From Apus apus (Eukaryota; Chordata; Aves; Apodiformes; Apodidae): a stretch of 64,000 nucleotides of DNA. A program made the position numbers and the translations under genes. Below, one piece after another: positions 48,277 through 61,500 of this stretch (the stretch's first letter is position 1; each line of letters starts with the position of its first letter). The notes below the pieces were generated by a model that had not been told where the DNA came from, ran no database searches, and worked only from the letters and a program-made list of their open reading frames with translations. The stretch covers positions 66,174,905-66,238,904 of the forward strand of contig NC_067312.1 of assembly GCF_020740795.1 (NCBI RefSeq). The letters run 5' to 3'.

Positions 48277-48603
48277 CATAGAATCATAGAATCATAGAAT
48301 CTTAGGGGTTGGAAGGGACCTCGAAAGATCATCTAGTCCAACCCCCCTGCCAGAGCAGGGTCACCCAGAGCACATCACACAGGAAGGCGTCCAGGCGGGT
48401 TTTGAATGTCTCCAGTGAAGGAGACTCCACAACCTCTCTGGGCAGCCTGTTCCAGGGCTCTGTCACTCTCACAGTAAAAAAAAAAAATTCTGATATTCAC
48501 CTTAAACCTCCTATGCTCCAATTTGTATCCACTACTCCTTGTCCTATCACTGGTCATCACTGAAAAAAAGCTTAACTCCATCTTCTTGACACTCACCCAT
48601 TAC
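48277..48603 (-). mobile_element. CR1 LINE 3' end, well preserved
   Basis: It begins with three copies of the atagaatc tail unit, then runs through gggttggaagggacctcgaa, aacccccctgccagagcagg and gggttttgaatgtctccagt, and ends near cttgacactcacccattac. An A-rich run (A13) interrupts it near 48476-48488. Close agreement with the typical 3' end and a tidy tail suggest this is one of the younger copies in the window. Confidence 0.92.
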
Positions 48604-48725
48604 TGTCTGCTTTGGAAAGCGATTCTCCAGGTGCAGGAAAGACCACCTGAAAGAGGACACAGTGCGTGTCTGAGAATCGGAGTGAAGACTCAGGTCGGTG
48701 CTGCGAATCCGCTACGCGACAGCGA

Positions 48726-48777
48726 CAGCACCAGCACCAGCACCAGCACCAGCACCAGCACCAGCACCAGCACCAGC
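48726..48777. repeat. (CAGCAC)n hexanucleotide repeat
   Basis: About 8.7 perfect copies of CAGCAC followed by a degenerate CAGCGCC. It lies 710 bases upstream of the TMEM38B start codon, at the left edge of the CpG island. It gives Gln-His or Ala-Pro repeats in open frames, but there is no sign that it is translated. Confidence 0.95.
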
Positions 48778-49059
48778 GCCGGCCCTTCAGAGCACCTGGG
48801 CGTGCTTTCCACTTCCAAGGACGGACCTGGTGCCGCTCGGTGGGAATGCAGCGGCACTGCGCTGCAAGGAGCAGAGGTGGCCTAGCATTTGTACCCCCTG
48901 TGGGTAGAGGATCGCCGAGCCACGGAAACCCCGGCGGTGACTGCGCCCTGGCTGCAGCTGGGACGCGCATCGGGCTTCCCCGGGAGCCGCGCCGCGGTGC
49001 TACGTGTTCACAGGCAAAATGCGGCCGTCAAGGAAAAGGGGGACCAGGAGCTGCGGCCT

Positions 49060-49134
49060 GGGGCGGGCAGGGGGGCTGGAACGAGATGAGCTCCCAGATC
49101 CCTTCCAACTCCCACCCATGTCATGATTCTACGG
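49060..49134 (+). mobile_element. GC-rich CR1 3'-tail fragment in the promoter region
   Basis: The sequence gctggaacgagatgagctcc, followed by cagatcccttccaactccca and catgattctacgg, parallels the CR1 terminus (a gctggaac..gatgat..cccttccaac block ending in ATTCTATG-type units). It lies about 350 bases upstream of the TMEM38B ATG. The upstream boundary is blurred by GC-rich divergence. Confidence 0.65.
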
Positions 49135-49260
49135 CTCTGAAGGCGATGCCTCCACAAGCCCCTCCTGCCGAGATCACCCAGAGCTGCCCCCGCACGGGCA
49201 GCGTGGCACGAACACCCCTGGGCCCGGGCGCTGCGCCGGGCTAACGCAAAGAGCTCCAGC

Positions 49261-49332
49261 CCCCGGGGAGACGGGACATGACCTGCCCCGGGGAGACGGG
49301 ACCCGCCCCGGGGAGACGGGACCTGCCCCGGG
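49261..49332. repeat. Tandem repeat, about 20 bp unit, 3.3 copies
   Basis: Units start with CCCCGGGGAGACGGGAC at 49261, 49286 and 49306 (25, 20 and 20 bases long) and a partial unit starts at 49326. Each contains the palindrome CCCCGGGG. It sits 160-230 bases before the TMEM38B start codon, within the likely promoter. Confidence 0.9.
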
Positions 49333-49361
49333 ACACCCGCCGCGGCTCCGCCTGCCCGCGG

Positions 49362-49390
49362 CCGCCCCGCCCCGCCCCGCCCCGCCCGCC
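49362..49390 (+). promoter_or_regulatory. TMEM38B: Tandem GC boxes of the TMEM38B promoter
   Basis: CCGCCCCG units repeat at five-base spacing, giving several overlapping Sp1/KLF-type GC boxes about 100-125 bases before the ATG. A GCTGACGGCG sequence with a CRE half-site follows directly. No TATA box is seen, as usual for a CpG-island promoter. Confidence 0.6.
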
Positions 49391-49487
49391 GCTGACGGCG
49401 CACGGCAGGGGCCAAACGTCCGCCGGGGCGGCCGCTGCCGCCGGGCTGGCAGCGTAGTCCCCCGGTGCTCCGTCCCGCCGCCCGGCC

Positions 49488-49593
49488 ATGGAGCTATGGC
49501 AGGTGTCGCTGTATTTCTCGCGCCTGTCTATGTTCCCCTTCTTCGATCTGGCTCACTATGTGGCCTCCGTCATGGCGCTGAAGGAGCAGCGGG
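49488..49593 (+). CDS. TMEM38B: TMEM38B coding exon 1
   Basis: Encodes residues 1-35 and the first base of codon 36. The ATG has a favourable context (G at -3, G at +4) and begins MELWQVSLYFSRLSMFPFF, aligning with the N-terminus of known TRIC-B. The donor is g|gtgagc at 49594. The intron that follows is about 5.6 kb. Confidence 0.95.
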
Positions 49594-52500
49594 GTGAGCG
49601 GGGCCGGTTGGCGGGGCGGGACAGAGCCCCCCCCCCCCGTGTTCCCCTCTCGTCCCACCGCGTCCCTCTGTTTGTTGTTTGTTTCTCCCCCGCCTCCCTC
49701 TGTTTCTCTCCCGCCGTGTGCCCTCACCCCGCGTACCCCAGCCCAGAGGGGGTGCGGGGACCCCCCCGGCGGGGCAGGGCGGCAGCCGCGCAAGATGGCG
49801 GGGCCGCCTGCGGGCGCGGGGCAGGGCGCGGGGCAGGGGCCGGCGCTGCCGGAGCCGCGGGTGCCTCGGCCGGGCTGGGTTTAGGGCACCCCCGGGGGCT
49901 GCCGCCTCGAGGAGGGGCCGCCTTGCAAAACGCACGCCTGTGTTGTTGTGTCCCCACCCACCGTTTACTTCTGGATTCCGTTTGTTGGTGCTGCTGGGGG
50001 CTTCCCTGGCTGCCGTGTCCTGCTTCCCCACACTTTCCCCCCCTCCTCCGTCGTCTGCTGGTCTTAGCATCAGAATCCAGGTGTTCTCTGTCAGCCCGTG
50101 AGGGTGCACGTACACTCCTGTGCAGCCTCCGTTAGTCAGCCGCTGGAATAATGTTGCACAAAATCGGTTGCACAAAATCGGTTGCACAAACCGTACAGAA
50201 GCCCCCAGCTGGGATTTTCTTGCTTTCTCAGAACTAGAGGCACAAGTGAAATCAGGAGTTTTGCTAAAAAAAAAAAAATAAAAAATGTTTGCAGTTTAAG
50301 GTATTAAAAGTCCCAAGAATAAAAGGGCTGAACCGCCTGAAGTTAGGTTTACGCATGCAGGGAAGGAATGACAGGCCAATGACTTGCTGCCAGGAGTTAA
50401 ATCTGAGAGGTGAGAGGAGAGCTGCTCAGCTCGGGTTTGTATCCTTCAGATGCCCGGGAGGATAGGAAGGAAGCTGTTACGGCAGTTCTGTCTTCGAGGA
50501 AACAGCCTGGAAGTCTGATGCGAGGGTTGTGTGCTAGTGACTTTGCATGTTGTGTCCTTAGATTGTAAACCTAAATTAGGAAAGTTTTTCTCTCCCAGTA
50601 ACAGAATTCTGGATTTTGTGTGAGTGCCCATGGTTAATACTTTACATGCTCTTTTCTGGAAAATAGTTTGCGTTGTGTTTGTTAACCTCAAGCCTAGTTG
50701 TCACCCAAGCAGAGACTAGCCTCGTTTTAATGTTTAGAATGTATAGTTGTGTGGCTTTAGACAGTTAGGGTAACTGTGCATCCCTGCTAAGAACTGTAGA
50801 AAACTAAGCTGGCTTTCAGGATCATAGCGCAGATTCAGGAGCTTGTTTAAGATTTTTAAGGCTCTGTGCTGTTTGTTCTTTGCTCCCTTCCTAAATGTGT
50901 TGAGATGAAGTTTTACTTCTGCTGAGTAAGTGTACTTAGCAGACTGTGAAGGCTGATAGAAAATGCTTACTTTTGCTAGCATCTTCACCAAATTTTTGTT
51001 ACTACTGCTAAAATTGCTTCTGGGTGCTGATTTGAGTCATTGTGTAATATAACTGTAATATAGCTATTAACATTACCTTGCACTACCTTCAAACATTTCT
51101 CTGGAAAGGACACATTTAAAGACTGGGATGAGAGGAGTATCTCTGCTTTGCTGTTATCAGCATAGTGAGAGAGCACTTCTGGACTGTAGAAGTGCTATCA
51201 GAAGTCTGGTGAGATCTGTGCCAGTAATTTATTTTTTTTTTCTCTGTGCTTAATAGCTGGAAAGTTCAGAACTCTTGAGTATTCTCTTAACACTTTGAAT
51301 TAATAATTGTGATTCAGGTGATGCATGCTGGCCTGTTGCTCACATGCAAGCACTGTGAAATTAATATTATGTCATAGCTGAAGTAGCCATCATTATTAAA
51401 TACTCAGGATGGATATATTATCATTGATTAGTATAATCTAGGCATAACTATATATTCTTCTTGAAAACTTAAAACACTAGCTATATTTCACAGGGGAATA
51501 ACTGGGTAACCTTAAATGTCTGGTGATATGAGAAGTATGTGGTCAAGTCAGCTTTGTTTGGTTTATACCATATTACTTTCTCATTAAAATACCACACCCC
51601 TCTCACTGCTTAAAATCAAGTGCAGTGTGGGTATTTGTATCCTGCATGGGCACACACACTAACTGGGACTTCTCTAGCCCTTTTAGCTAGATTTTCTTGC
51701 TTACTTTTGAGTGCTGAGAAACTACAACAGTGACAACCAACATGTTGCTTTCTGCATGTTTTAAACTGAGTGTTCTTGGTTAGTGCGTTTGGGATTGCTT
51801 AGGAGGTGCTAATTTGTAACTCCAGGCAGTTGTAGAACTGGCAGTTTTCTTTTTAGGGGATGGAGGGACAGCAAAAGGTGTCGAGGGTGGAGGATGTGTC
51901 ATATCTGGAAAGAACGTGCTGGGTTTGTTCTTGCAAGTTTTCTATTACATGATTCTGGTGAGAGAAAAATTTTTTTTAGCATAATTTTGCTAAATTAAAT
52001 CTGACTCTATCCTTTAGCTTAATTGACATTATTTTATACAGTTGAACAGAGGTGCTAGAAAAGCCTCTACAAGTCCTTCTGGTTTGCTCTTGACGTGTAT
52101 GTGGTGTGTATTCCAGATTTGGAACATGTTGGAAAGGTTAAAGCAGATCTTATTCTACTGACAAAAGTAGTTTGCTGGCAAGGTTTTTTTTTATTACTAT
52201 TGTCTAGAAACAACATTTAAAACTGTATTCAACAGTAGTCCTTGCATTTTAAACCTAATCTTTACTTGCTAAGTAAACAACTTGGAGAACCAGTAGCCTT
52301 TTGGCAGATCATATTTTGCATGCCTGTACAATGCCTCATTAGTTTTTACAGGATGCATCAGAGGACAAATATAAACAACCACTTGTTTAAAAGCCCACTT
52401 AAAAATGAATTTGTTTTCTGAAAGGTTACATCCCAGTCGTAATTTAGGTAGCAATGCTATGGTGAGCTTTAAGGCAGTATCAGTGTTTTTTGCCTCATTG

Positions 52501-55500
52501 CCTTCTGTGTTGGGGAGTGTTCTTTGTTACAAGGCATGACTTGTTAAATACTGGTGTTCGAGCTGAGAAAATTCTGATGTTGACCAACAGAAAAATCTTG
52601 AAGTCTAGCAGTTTCCAGTCTCTTTTTTACACCTGGCCTTCAGTAAGGAAGGTGAAAAATCATGAACATACTTTTGCCAAGTACAACAGGAATCAGTTTG
52701 AACCTTTTCTAAGCTGATACATTAGAATCTTCTTCTTTTTTCTTCTTTTTTCTCCCCCCCCCCCCCTTTAAACTAGTTGTTACTAGCTGTGTTTGATTAA
52801 TTGCAATCAATGTCCTATGTGTGAAAAATAAAATAGAGTGTTAAATTGAAAGACACAGCACCTGGAATGGTTTCCTTTTGTTATGTTAGTAATCTGACCA
52901 AACACCTGGTGAAGTGAAGAAGCAGCTGAGTTTCAGGTAGCTACGTCTCAGTTGTGCTGCGTTTTTTGTGGAGGGAGGAGGTAGTTTGATATTTTGAGGA
53001 GGCGTGCCATCCTGCTAATGCAAGGTGAGAAGCTTCATTGTAAGAGGTTGGTGCATGCCCAACTGACAATGGATGTCTGAAATGTAAGATTTATTTTTTT
53101 ACACTTGGTCTGTATGTTGATAGTTCTTGGATGTAGAACCCCCCTGTTGTGATCTGGTTACCAGTCTTGCTCCAAGACCAGATGACTGTGCACATTAGGT
53201 CCTGTATTACATCTGTTCAGGAGTTAAAGCTTCTGCATAATGGAACATCTGATCTCTTAGCCGTACACCCCAGTTCCAGCACATGTTCCCTTGGGATTTA
53301 CACTGGCTGCTTCTGTTAGCTGAATTTTCTCATTGTCTTGCAAAGTTTAGGATGTTTCTTCTCTATGTGGTCACTTTGTGATGTAATGCCACAGCAGCAT
53401 TTAGTGGAGTTACTCAACAGAGAGAGTACTGCTGAACATGGGGGACAGGATACTCTCTTTTTGTTGCAAGGAAAGGAATTCAGTCCTTTCATGCTAAAGG
53501 AGGTATATAGTAGTGCTTGTAGTGTGGCTGTGTCATTAAACAAGACAATAATTCCATGTTAGAAGGGAGCTAGTGTATTTCTTATGGACCAGTGAGTGTC
53601 TACTTAGTAAAATTTTACATTGTGCTGTTCTGTTTTTTTAATGAATGCAATGGCTATCAGAATATTTAGGTTTGTTTTTTTTTCACCTGAGGAAACCTCA
53701 GTGTAGTAAGCACAAACCACTAATATTCTGCATCCTACCCTTTTGAAATATGTTGATGAAAACAGGTCCACATTCAGTTATATGGGATCTGGGTGCAATG
53801 GCTCATTTTGTATTTTTACTTTTGCTGCTAAGTAACCTTAGCAGGCTTTGTAATTTTCTCCTGTTAATTTTATGCATGTAAACATAATTGATAGCTACTT
53901 TGGAGAAGTGGTAATACACAAAAACAAGCTGAGCATAAGCAACTTGAAACATCAGGTACTGCAGTATGAAAAATAAATTACACAATAGTTAAAAAAAGAA
54001 GATATTTTATATTCAGCTATTCTGTAATATTTAGGAGAGCTCATTTTTATAAATTGGCTGTGCCACAGGAATTTAGATAGTGCTGCAATATGTGATAGGT
54101 ATGCCAGCAGTAAAACTGGAACAATCTTGTTAATATCCGTGTGTCAGGTGAATTGTATTGAGAGTACTGTATTTTCTTTGATATGTTTGAGCTTCTTACC
54201 TTGGGTAAGAAGCTTCTTTTCCCACCAAAATACTTGAAAAACCAAAAGCTTCCTCTCTGAACCTGGGAAAGTGTGAAATTTCATTTTAGGGCAGACATTA
54301 GGATTCATCTCTGCTTTTGTGAACTTCAGCCTTTGGACTATAGGAGTTTAAACTAGTTCAGACAAACAGAGCTCTGCACCTGTGTAAAGGGAAAGCTTTG
54401 GCAACGTTGGACTTTTGAAGTGGAAATAGTCAAAATAATGGCTTGAGGATATTTCTGGCTTTGGTAAAGTGTAAGGTTTCCCATTACCTCCAGTATAATC
54501 TTTTAATATTGAATACTCTTTTGGCAAATTCAGTTGCAATTTAAAACAGATCTTTAATTTTGGAGAGAACAAAATAAACCAAAGTGTGAAAGAGTGAACC
54601 TTTTAATAACAAGTGACAGTGACATTGATTATTATGGCTTCAGAGAACCTTATTTTTCTCTGTTCAGGATTGCGGGTGAAATGATTTAATAATTATTTTG
54701 GATACTGGTTTCATTTTGGTCAGCAAGCACAGTTAGCAGGTTGTTACAAGGAAAAAGGAAACTAGTAACCTTGAGTTTGTGAACACTCCAAAAGCAGAAA
54801 AGGAATTTGTAGAATAGTGCTCCAAAACTTACCAGTGGTTATATAATTTTAACATAAATTTGAAAGCAACTGTGTGTCTTCACCATATTATTAACAAGGA
54901 CACACCTCAGCCATGCTTTGAAAGCTTTTTCCTCTTGGTTGCTTAATAGTTGCATTAAACAAAGCCACAAAAGATGTCCAGAGAACACAATGTCAGTATT
55001 TCACTTTTATTTAGATAGCGTATGCTTAAGTCAGTGTACTCTGTGTTTCTGAAGACTTTTCCTGTGAAAGCCTACAGATTTTGCAGAGTTTTTCATTACC
55101 TACAGGAACAAAGTTGTACTGAATGATTTGAAAAAATACTTTTAAGATATGATGTGATTTCCAAATGTTTATTTCTATTTATGCGTCCTTTCCCATTGTT
55201 TCAGGAGCTGTGGAAGTGGCAGTCCGTAGTCCAGTTGCCTGCTGGTTTAGTGCTATGCTTCATTGCTTTGGTGGTTCAGTTTTGTCTTCCTTGATGCTTG
55301 CAGAACCTCCAGTAGCATTTCTGGCGAAGGGCACAAATATTCTACTGGCATCTTCAGTCTGGTAAGCAGCCATAATTGAGGTAGATGAGTAGCATTGGTT
55401 CTGAGGAAGCTCTACTTTGTAAACTGCGATTGTGTAAATCAGAAGCCTAACTTCAAAATGTTACAGATTTGGATGCTATTTCCTCATCCAGAAAGTCACT

Positions 55501-58500
55501 GTAGCAAAATAGCTGTTGTGATCCTGTTCTATCAGAATAAAATGCTTATAAGAGAGCAACTGTTACGGGCTATTGTATAACAAAATCCTCAATCACTAGA
55601 CCAGACTTTTCTTAGGTTTTTTTAGTGTTCTTGGGTAAAAAGCTGAAAACATTATTTTGGAATAAAGTGGACTTCAGTTACTGCCTTTCTGTATGTAGGA
55701 AAGTCATCAGTTCTGCCTGGTTTTTCAACAGTAGATCCTGAAGACCCAAACCTGGCTGATAAAAAGAGTTTGAACTTCCCTGTAATTGGAAGTCTTAAAA
55801 CACAGATCTTCTTTCCTCTCTTCTAGTTATACTTCTTGACATCCTTTTTAAATTTTTTTTTGCCCTTTCCCAAATGAGTGGTTGTCGTGGAATAGAGTAC
55901 AGAGCTGAATGGGAAGTCAGGTATGTGAACAAGGCAACAATTTGGCCTGTTTGGGAATTCAAAAAAAGCACTGGAGTTATCTCCATGTAAATGTGGCCTT
56001 CCACTGGAGTTTGTTTGTTCCAGAGAGTAATCTTTGCGGAAACCCTAAATCTTAACAAATTTGCGAGCAGCATTGGGTTTTTGAATTTATAAATACAAAT
56101 TCTTGTTTTAGGAGAGTTTTCCCTGACTTAAATCCTTTAGAGTCAGTTCTTTGTAGCCTCCTTAGGTTTTATAATTGCAAATCCATGACAGTGAAAATAT
56201 GTGTTTCTGTCTGTGTATATCTATGTATTAGTCTTTTGGTTTTTGTCTTGCAGTGGGAGATGACAGGTCTCAATTGGGTGAAAGAAATAATGTGCAATAA
56301 ATAGTGCAGTATTAACAAAGCTTATAGAATCTGCTTATGGTTCATGTTAGACTGGTTCAGGCAACATGGCTGCTTGTTAGGAGTGACACAAGTTAGGAGT
56401 ACACTTAAACAGAGTGTGATTTCTGTTGAACTTAACATGGTCAAATGTGATTAGCTGTGCACAAATAAAGTAAGATTTTAATGAGGAGCTAGGAGTGTTA
56501 TGAAACCTTTTAAGCTTCTAGTTTTAGAGAGTTCTCTTTTCATAAGCGTAATGACTTTAATTCTTGTTCCCAAATCATGTGAAACTAAATTCCCCAAGCC
56601 GTACATAAAGCTGGAAAATAAAAGAGGGTGTGCTGCGCTTGAGGAATGCTCCTAAATAGCCTGTAGGACAGTGACATCTACTGTTAGCCAGTGTTGCTAG
56701 CAGAAATCTTAGGCAAAAATGCTGTGTTGGGACTGCAATGCTAGGTTCAATCCAGTTACCTGTGCTTCAGAGTCCTAAAGCCACATTCTGCCACTGTGAA
56801 TTAATTTTGTTTAGTGTTGTCTGTTGAGTACATGGCTTAAATGGCTATTTGCAGTAATAAATAAAATACATGCTCGCTGTGCATCTTTAATTTCATATCA
56901 ACTGAAGCTTGATTACATACAAAGGCAGTTGTCTTTACAATACTGGAAAAAGGAAGAATATAAGTAGTTAAAAAATACAGCTATTAATACCAGAACAGTA
57001 TTTATCAATGTAACTTCAGTAACTTTCCCGTATGTGAGAAGTAATTGCATGCTCCACTCTGGGAGGTCTTGAAGAAAAGACACTTTAGAATTTTGCAGTA
57101 GCAAAATACTATATCCACTGCAGAAAAGGAAAATAAATGACTAGGACAGGACTTCAACTAAATTTTGCCTTTCTAGGGAGGAAGCTTCCTGGCATACTGG
57201 TCTAAAGGATAAGCATGTTTTTAGAGAAAACCCCGAGTGATGTCTTGGTTTCTAATCTCCAGCCATGAAGCATGACTCTAGTTGTGGTGTCTGGTAGTAG
57301 TTCTGATGAAGTAAACTAGATATGAAAGGTGCATCTTTGCATTGCAGCCTGAGTGAACAGGAGAAAGATAACAGCCTTAGAGATTCTTGATAGGATTGAG
57401 GTGAGAGGCCCAAACCAAAAGACAGGTATATTTTTTTTTTAGAAAATTAAAAAGTACTCTTTCTTCTTAGAAAGACCTCTGCTATTACTTGTTACTCACT
57501 TATTCCTGTGCTGAAAAAAATCTAGATACTTAATCTTTATTATTTTTTGAGACTTTCAGTGTCTCTGCAAAAACTGAATTTTGTTCATGGTTGAAGAGAT
57601 ACAGTAAACCATGACTTAATCTAATATTTTAAAATTTACTGTCAGCTTATGATATCATTATTAGCCACCTTTACTCTGTTTTAAATGCAAGTTGATAAAA
57701 GATATTACTAGATTTTGAGTACTGTGCTTTCAATGCCTTGAAAAAAGAAACATGCTTATAATTGGCAAGCTGGAAAGGCTAGAATTGGTGGTTACTAAGG
57801 TGTGAAGTGTGTTTGAAAATAGCTCTGCATTTCATCTGGTATGACAGTAACTAGTGAAGACATTCCTGCTGCAGTTATGTAATCCCAGTATGAAAGCATG
57901 GTGTCTGCATGTAATTTACCACCCTGTTGCAATCCTATTAGAAAGCAAAACAAAACAAAACAAACAACCAAACAAAAAATAACCTGCATAAAACCAAACC
58001 ACACAAAGTCAGTCAGGCACTAATGTAATAATTTGAATTATAAAAATGTATGTAAGCTATAGAACAGTTGGTAAAATTTAAAGCTGTTTCTCATGTACAT
58101 TATTCTCTGGGACAATGAGGCAGTAAGAACAATTTCAAATAATGTTTGATGATTTTGGTGCAAGAGCTCATGCATGCTCATAATCATTTCAAATTTGTTC
58201 CAACATGTCTACCACCCAAGACAGTGAGTTACCAGGTGAATCATGCACTACTAGTCATATTCCAGAAATGTCTTTAAAGGTTATTAGAAAGTGAATTCCT
58301 TAGCAAAAAACTCCTGAATGCTGCTAATGGGTTTTCTCATGGTTTTCAGGTACCTTGTATTTTACTGCCCACAAGACCTATTCTACCGGTGCTTTGCCTT
58401 TCTGCCTCTTCGCCTCCTGGTTGCAGGAATGAAAGAAGTGACTAGGACTTGGAAGATAATGGCTGGCATTGCACATGCAGACAGTCACTTCAAAGATGCC

Positions 58501-61500
58501 TGGCTTCTCATGGTTGCTGTGGGCTGGGCCAGAGGTAACATGCATAACATCTTGTTCTGATAGATTGTGATGTTTTGGAGTGGTACTTAAATGGCTAGTC
58601 CTTCAGTGTAACTGTAGCACCACTCCTTGCTGTGCTGGATTGGATAATCCTAATGCGATCTGTATTCCCCTAAAGAGAAAAGCCTATGCAGCAGTTTTTC
58701 TGCCTGGATTAATGGTGACATAGAATGACTTTGAGGGCAGTCCATTCAGAAGGTCTTATGAGGACTGGTAGGCTGGGTACTTCATGGCATTAAAGAAATA
58801 GATGTCCTGTGTAGCTGTAGTGCTATTACTAAACTTCCCGACAGCATGTTTCCTTGCGTGCCTGATATTTGGAGTATGAGTCTGGAAGATACCTTCCTAG
58901 CAGCTGTATTTGTAGTCAAGACATTAGAACCACTTCAGGAAGTCATAGTGCAGGTCTTGCTTCTGTTCCCTTGATTCCGTTCTGCCTTGGGAAACAACAT
59001 GTGTTAATGTAATGTATTGATCTAATATATTATTTTCCCAGGTTATAATACAGATCAGTCTCATTAGCCAGAGTATCTAACACCTTCTTATGTCTTGTAT
59101 TCTTTTATGCCAAAATTATGTTATCACGAAGGGTCTCTGTAGTTTATAGAGACACCCTGTATTTACATGGTGACATGAAGAAAGGGATGATTCAGACCTC
59201 TCTGCAGATTTACTTTGGCAGTTCAGGCATTTGTTTGTAGTGATGAGGGCATCAGTTCAGTTGCTTTCACATAAAGATGTAAACCTCTGAGTTTTGATGT
59301 TGGTGGTTCAAGTCATACACATTTAAAAGAGTGGATCAGTGTCCTTAAATTTGAACTTTGGGTGTCACATTTGGCACCAGGTGTAGCGAGTCTTGCTGGG
59401 AGCAGTATGTGCAGTAGTGGTAGCATGCAGTAGAGGCTTATTGGAAATCTCTACAATTTCAGGAGCTGGTGGTGGCCTAATTTCCAACTTTGAGCAGCTG
59501 GTGAGAGGAGTCTGGAAACCTGAAACCAATGAACTACTGAAGATGTCCTAGTAAGTATTTTAAAAAGACTCAGACACGTTAACTAGGTTTACTAACTCAC
59601 TGTGTTGAGACTCCCTTTTAGCGGCTCAGGTTACAAAAAACCCCAGACAACAGGACATGTTTGTACTCAATGTTTTGGTGTGTATCTTCTGAAAGATTGG
59701 TTAATAATCTTCAGTAATTTTAGCAGATGTTTTAAACATTTTAGGTTCACAGCAGAGGAATGCCGGATGACAAGTCTACCAAAATCAGTTGGTAGAAAGG
59801 AATATTGAGTCAGTATGAAGTTGCTGGAAAGCAGTATTGACTAAGTTTTTCTTAGTCTTCTATCCAGACTAAAGGACAGTGGTACCAGAAGTATACAAGT
59901 GAAGGCTGCCATTTTGGTGCATGTCCTGAGTGCCACTAAGATTACTTTTGTTTGAGCATTGTCACTCTAACTTTCTCTGCCAGTACTGTTTTTCTCCATA
60001 GATACCAATTATTTGAGAAGATGCAAACTGATGATTCAGTTTAGCAAAAACATCTTGCAAAATAGGAAATGTTGCTTCTCTTGTAGAAGCAAAGAATGGG
60101 AACATTACACACCTCCCTGTTTAGTCTGTACAGTAAAATGAGAATTGAGACATCCTAAAAAGCCACAAGCTATTATTGTCAGTCAAGTTAAGATCACTGT
60201 GGTAATTTCCTAAAACTAATTTTATCTTTCCCATGTTACTCTCAGGTCTTTAGAAATAATAGTACTATTTTTTTAAAGGTATCTTGCTTCTTTGCACCCA
60301 CTCTTAGCAGCAGAATAATAGAAGTTTACTAGTTGCTCTGTGATAACAGGAATGTCACCTGTAAATGTCATATGCAGAGACAGATTAAGAAATGCACAGA
60401 ATTTTTCTGCCAGGTTGTTACTGCTATCTCTTCAGATGACTTTAGATAACTGATCAAAGTTCTCTTGTTTTCTGACCAATACCTAGCAAAAGATTTACCA
60501 CCAGAATGAAGACAGCTAGAAGATGTAAATCTTTCCAAGTCTCAAGCCAACACAGCTATGTTGGCAAATCTGGTAACAGAGGCCCGGCCTCAAGTCAAGT
60601 ATAAGCTGAATAAAACCCTAGAACAGTGGGAGTGTCAGTGGACCAAGACTTGACTATGTTGTTCTTCAACACTTTAAGCAACTCCTTGGAGTAACTAATA
60701 CCTGGAGTATAGGAAAGGAGCCTGTTTGTAAGTCCAAGTAGTGCAAGTTTTGTGATTTATCACTTCAGTAAGATACATTGGTAGAGGAAGAAGGGGAGCA
60801 GACTCTTGTATAGAGCCTGAATAGAGGCATTGGTTTGACAAGGATTTATCAAATATGAGTTTGCTGGGTGTGTAAAGTATTGCTGAACTCCATCCTTGAT
60901 CATATTGTGAAGAGACAGCTTAATAATAGTATATAAAGTGAAAGTCTTGTTTTTATTATAGTTGGGTTTTGCACCTTGTCACTGTTACCAGAAGTTTTCA
61001 TTAGTTCTATTCAGAAATAATTCTTTTGCACATTAAGAACATACATTGCTTTCCAGGTTGTGGCAGCTTTCACTGCAGGGAAGAGAAATTAATATTGTTT
61101 GTTTGATTTCCAGCCCTGTGAAAGTGACTTTGATAGGAGCTGTTCTTTTCACCCTGCAACACAGCCAGTACTTGCCAATAGCAAGACACAACCTTATGTT
61201 TTTATACAGCATCTTTCTTGTTGTCTCCAAGGTAAGAACGTGAAAATGTTTCAAATACTTGAATAACAGAAAATGTATTTTTTTAATTATTTCAGAGCAA
61301 AACAATTCTGCCACAGACATTCTACCACCATTTAGAATGCATGCTTCTGGAAGGCCAGCTCCTACTGAAGTGCTAAACCTGTGTTTAGTCTTCTACACAT
61401 GAGCAGAACAGAAGATCTATTCTGCCACTGCCACTGATACTGTTTGATGTAGGGGAAAAAAAAAACAAACACACAAAAAAAGAAATCAGCACTTTTGGCA

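Larger units (their letters stand above)
48690..49960. promoter_or_regulatory. TMEM38B: CpG island spanning the TMEM38B promoter and first exon
   Basis: The base composition changes sharply from AT-rich to strongly GC-rich with frequent CpG between about 48.69 and 49.96 kb, covering the promoter, exon 1 and start of intron 1. This is the usual promoter type for a widely expressed gene. Open frames on both strands here, up to 215 codons, are an effect of GC richness. The limits are estimated by eye. Confidence 0.85.

Noticed and set aside
48523..49244. Overlapping frames of 120-192 codons through the CAGCAC array
   Set aside because: They consist of repeat-encoded Gln-His or Ala-Pro runs and GC-rich sequence, cross repeat boundaries and have no conserved domain.
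49261..49332. CRISPR-like array
   Set aside because: Units are directly adjacent with no spacers; this is an ordinary tandem repeat in a vertebrate CpG island.
49488..50135. 215-codon open frame read straight through TMEM38B exon 1
   Set aside because: Similarity to TRIC-B stops exactly at the donor at 49594; the remainder is GC-rich intron sequence.
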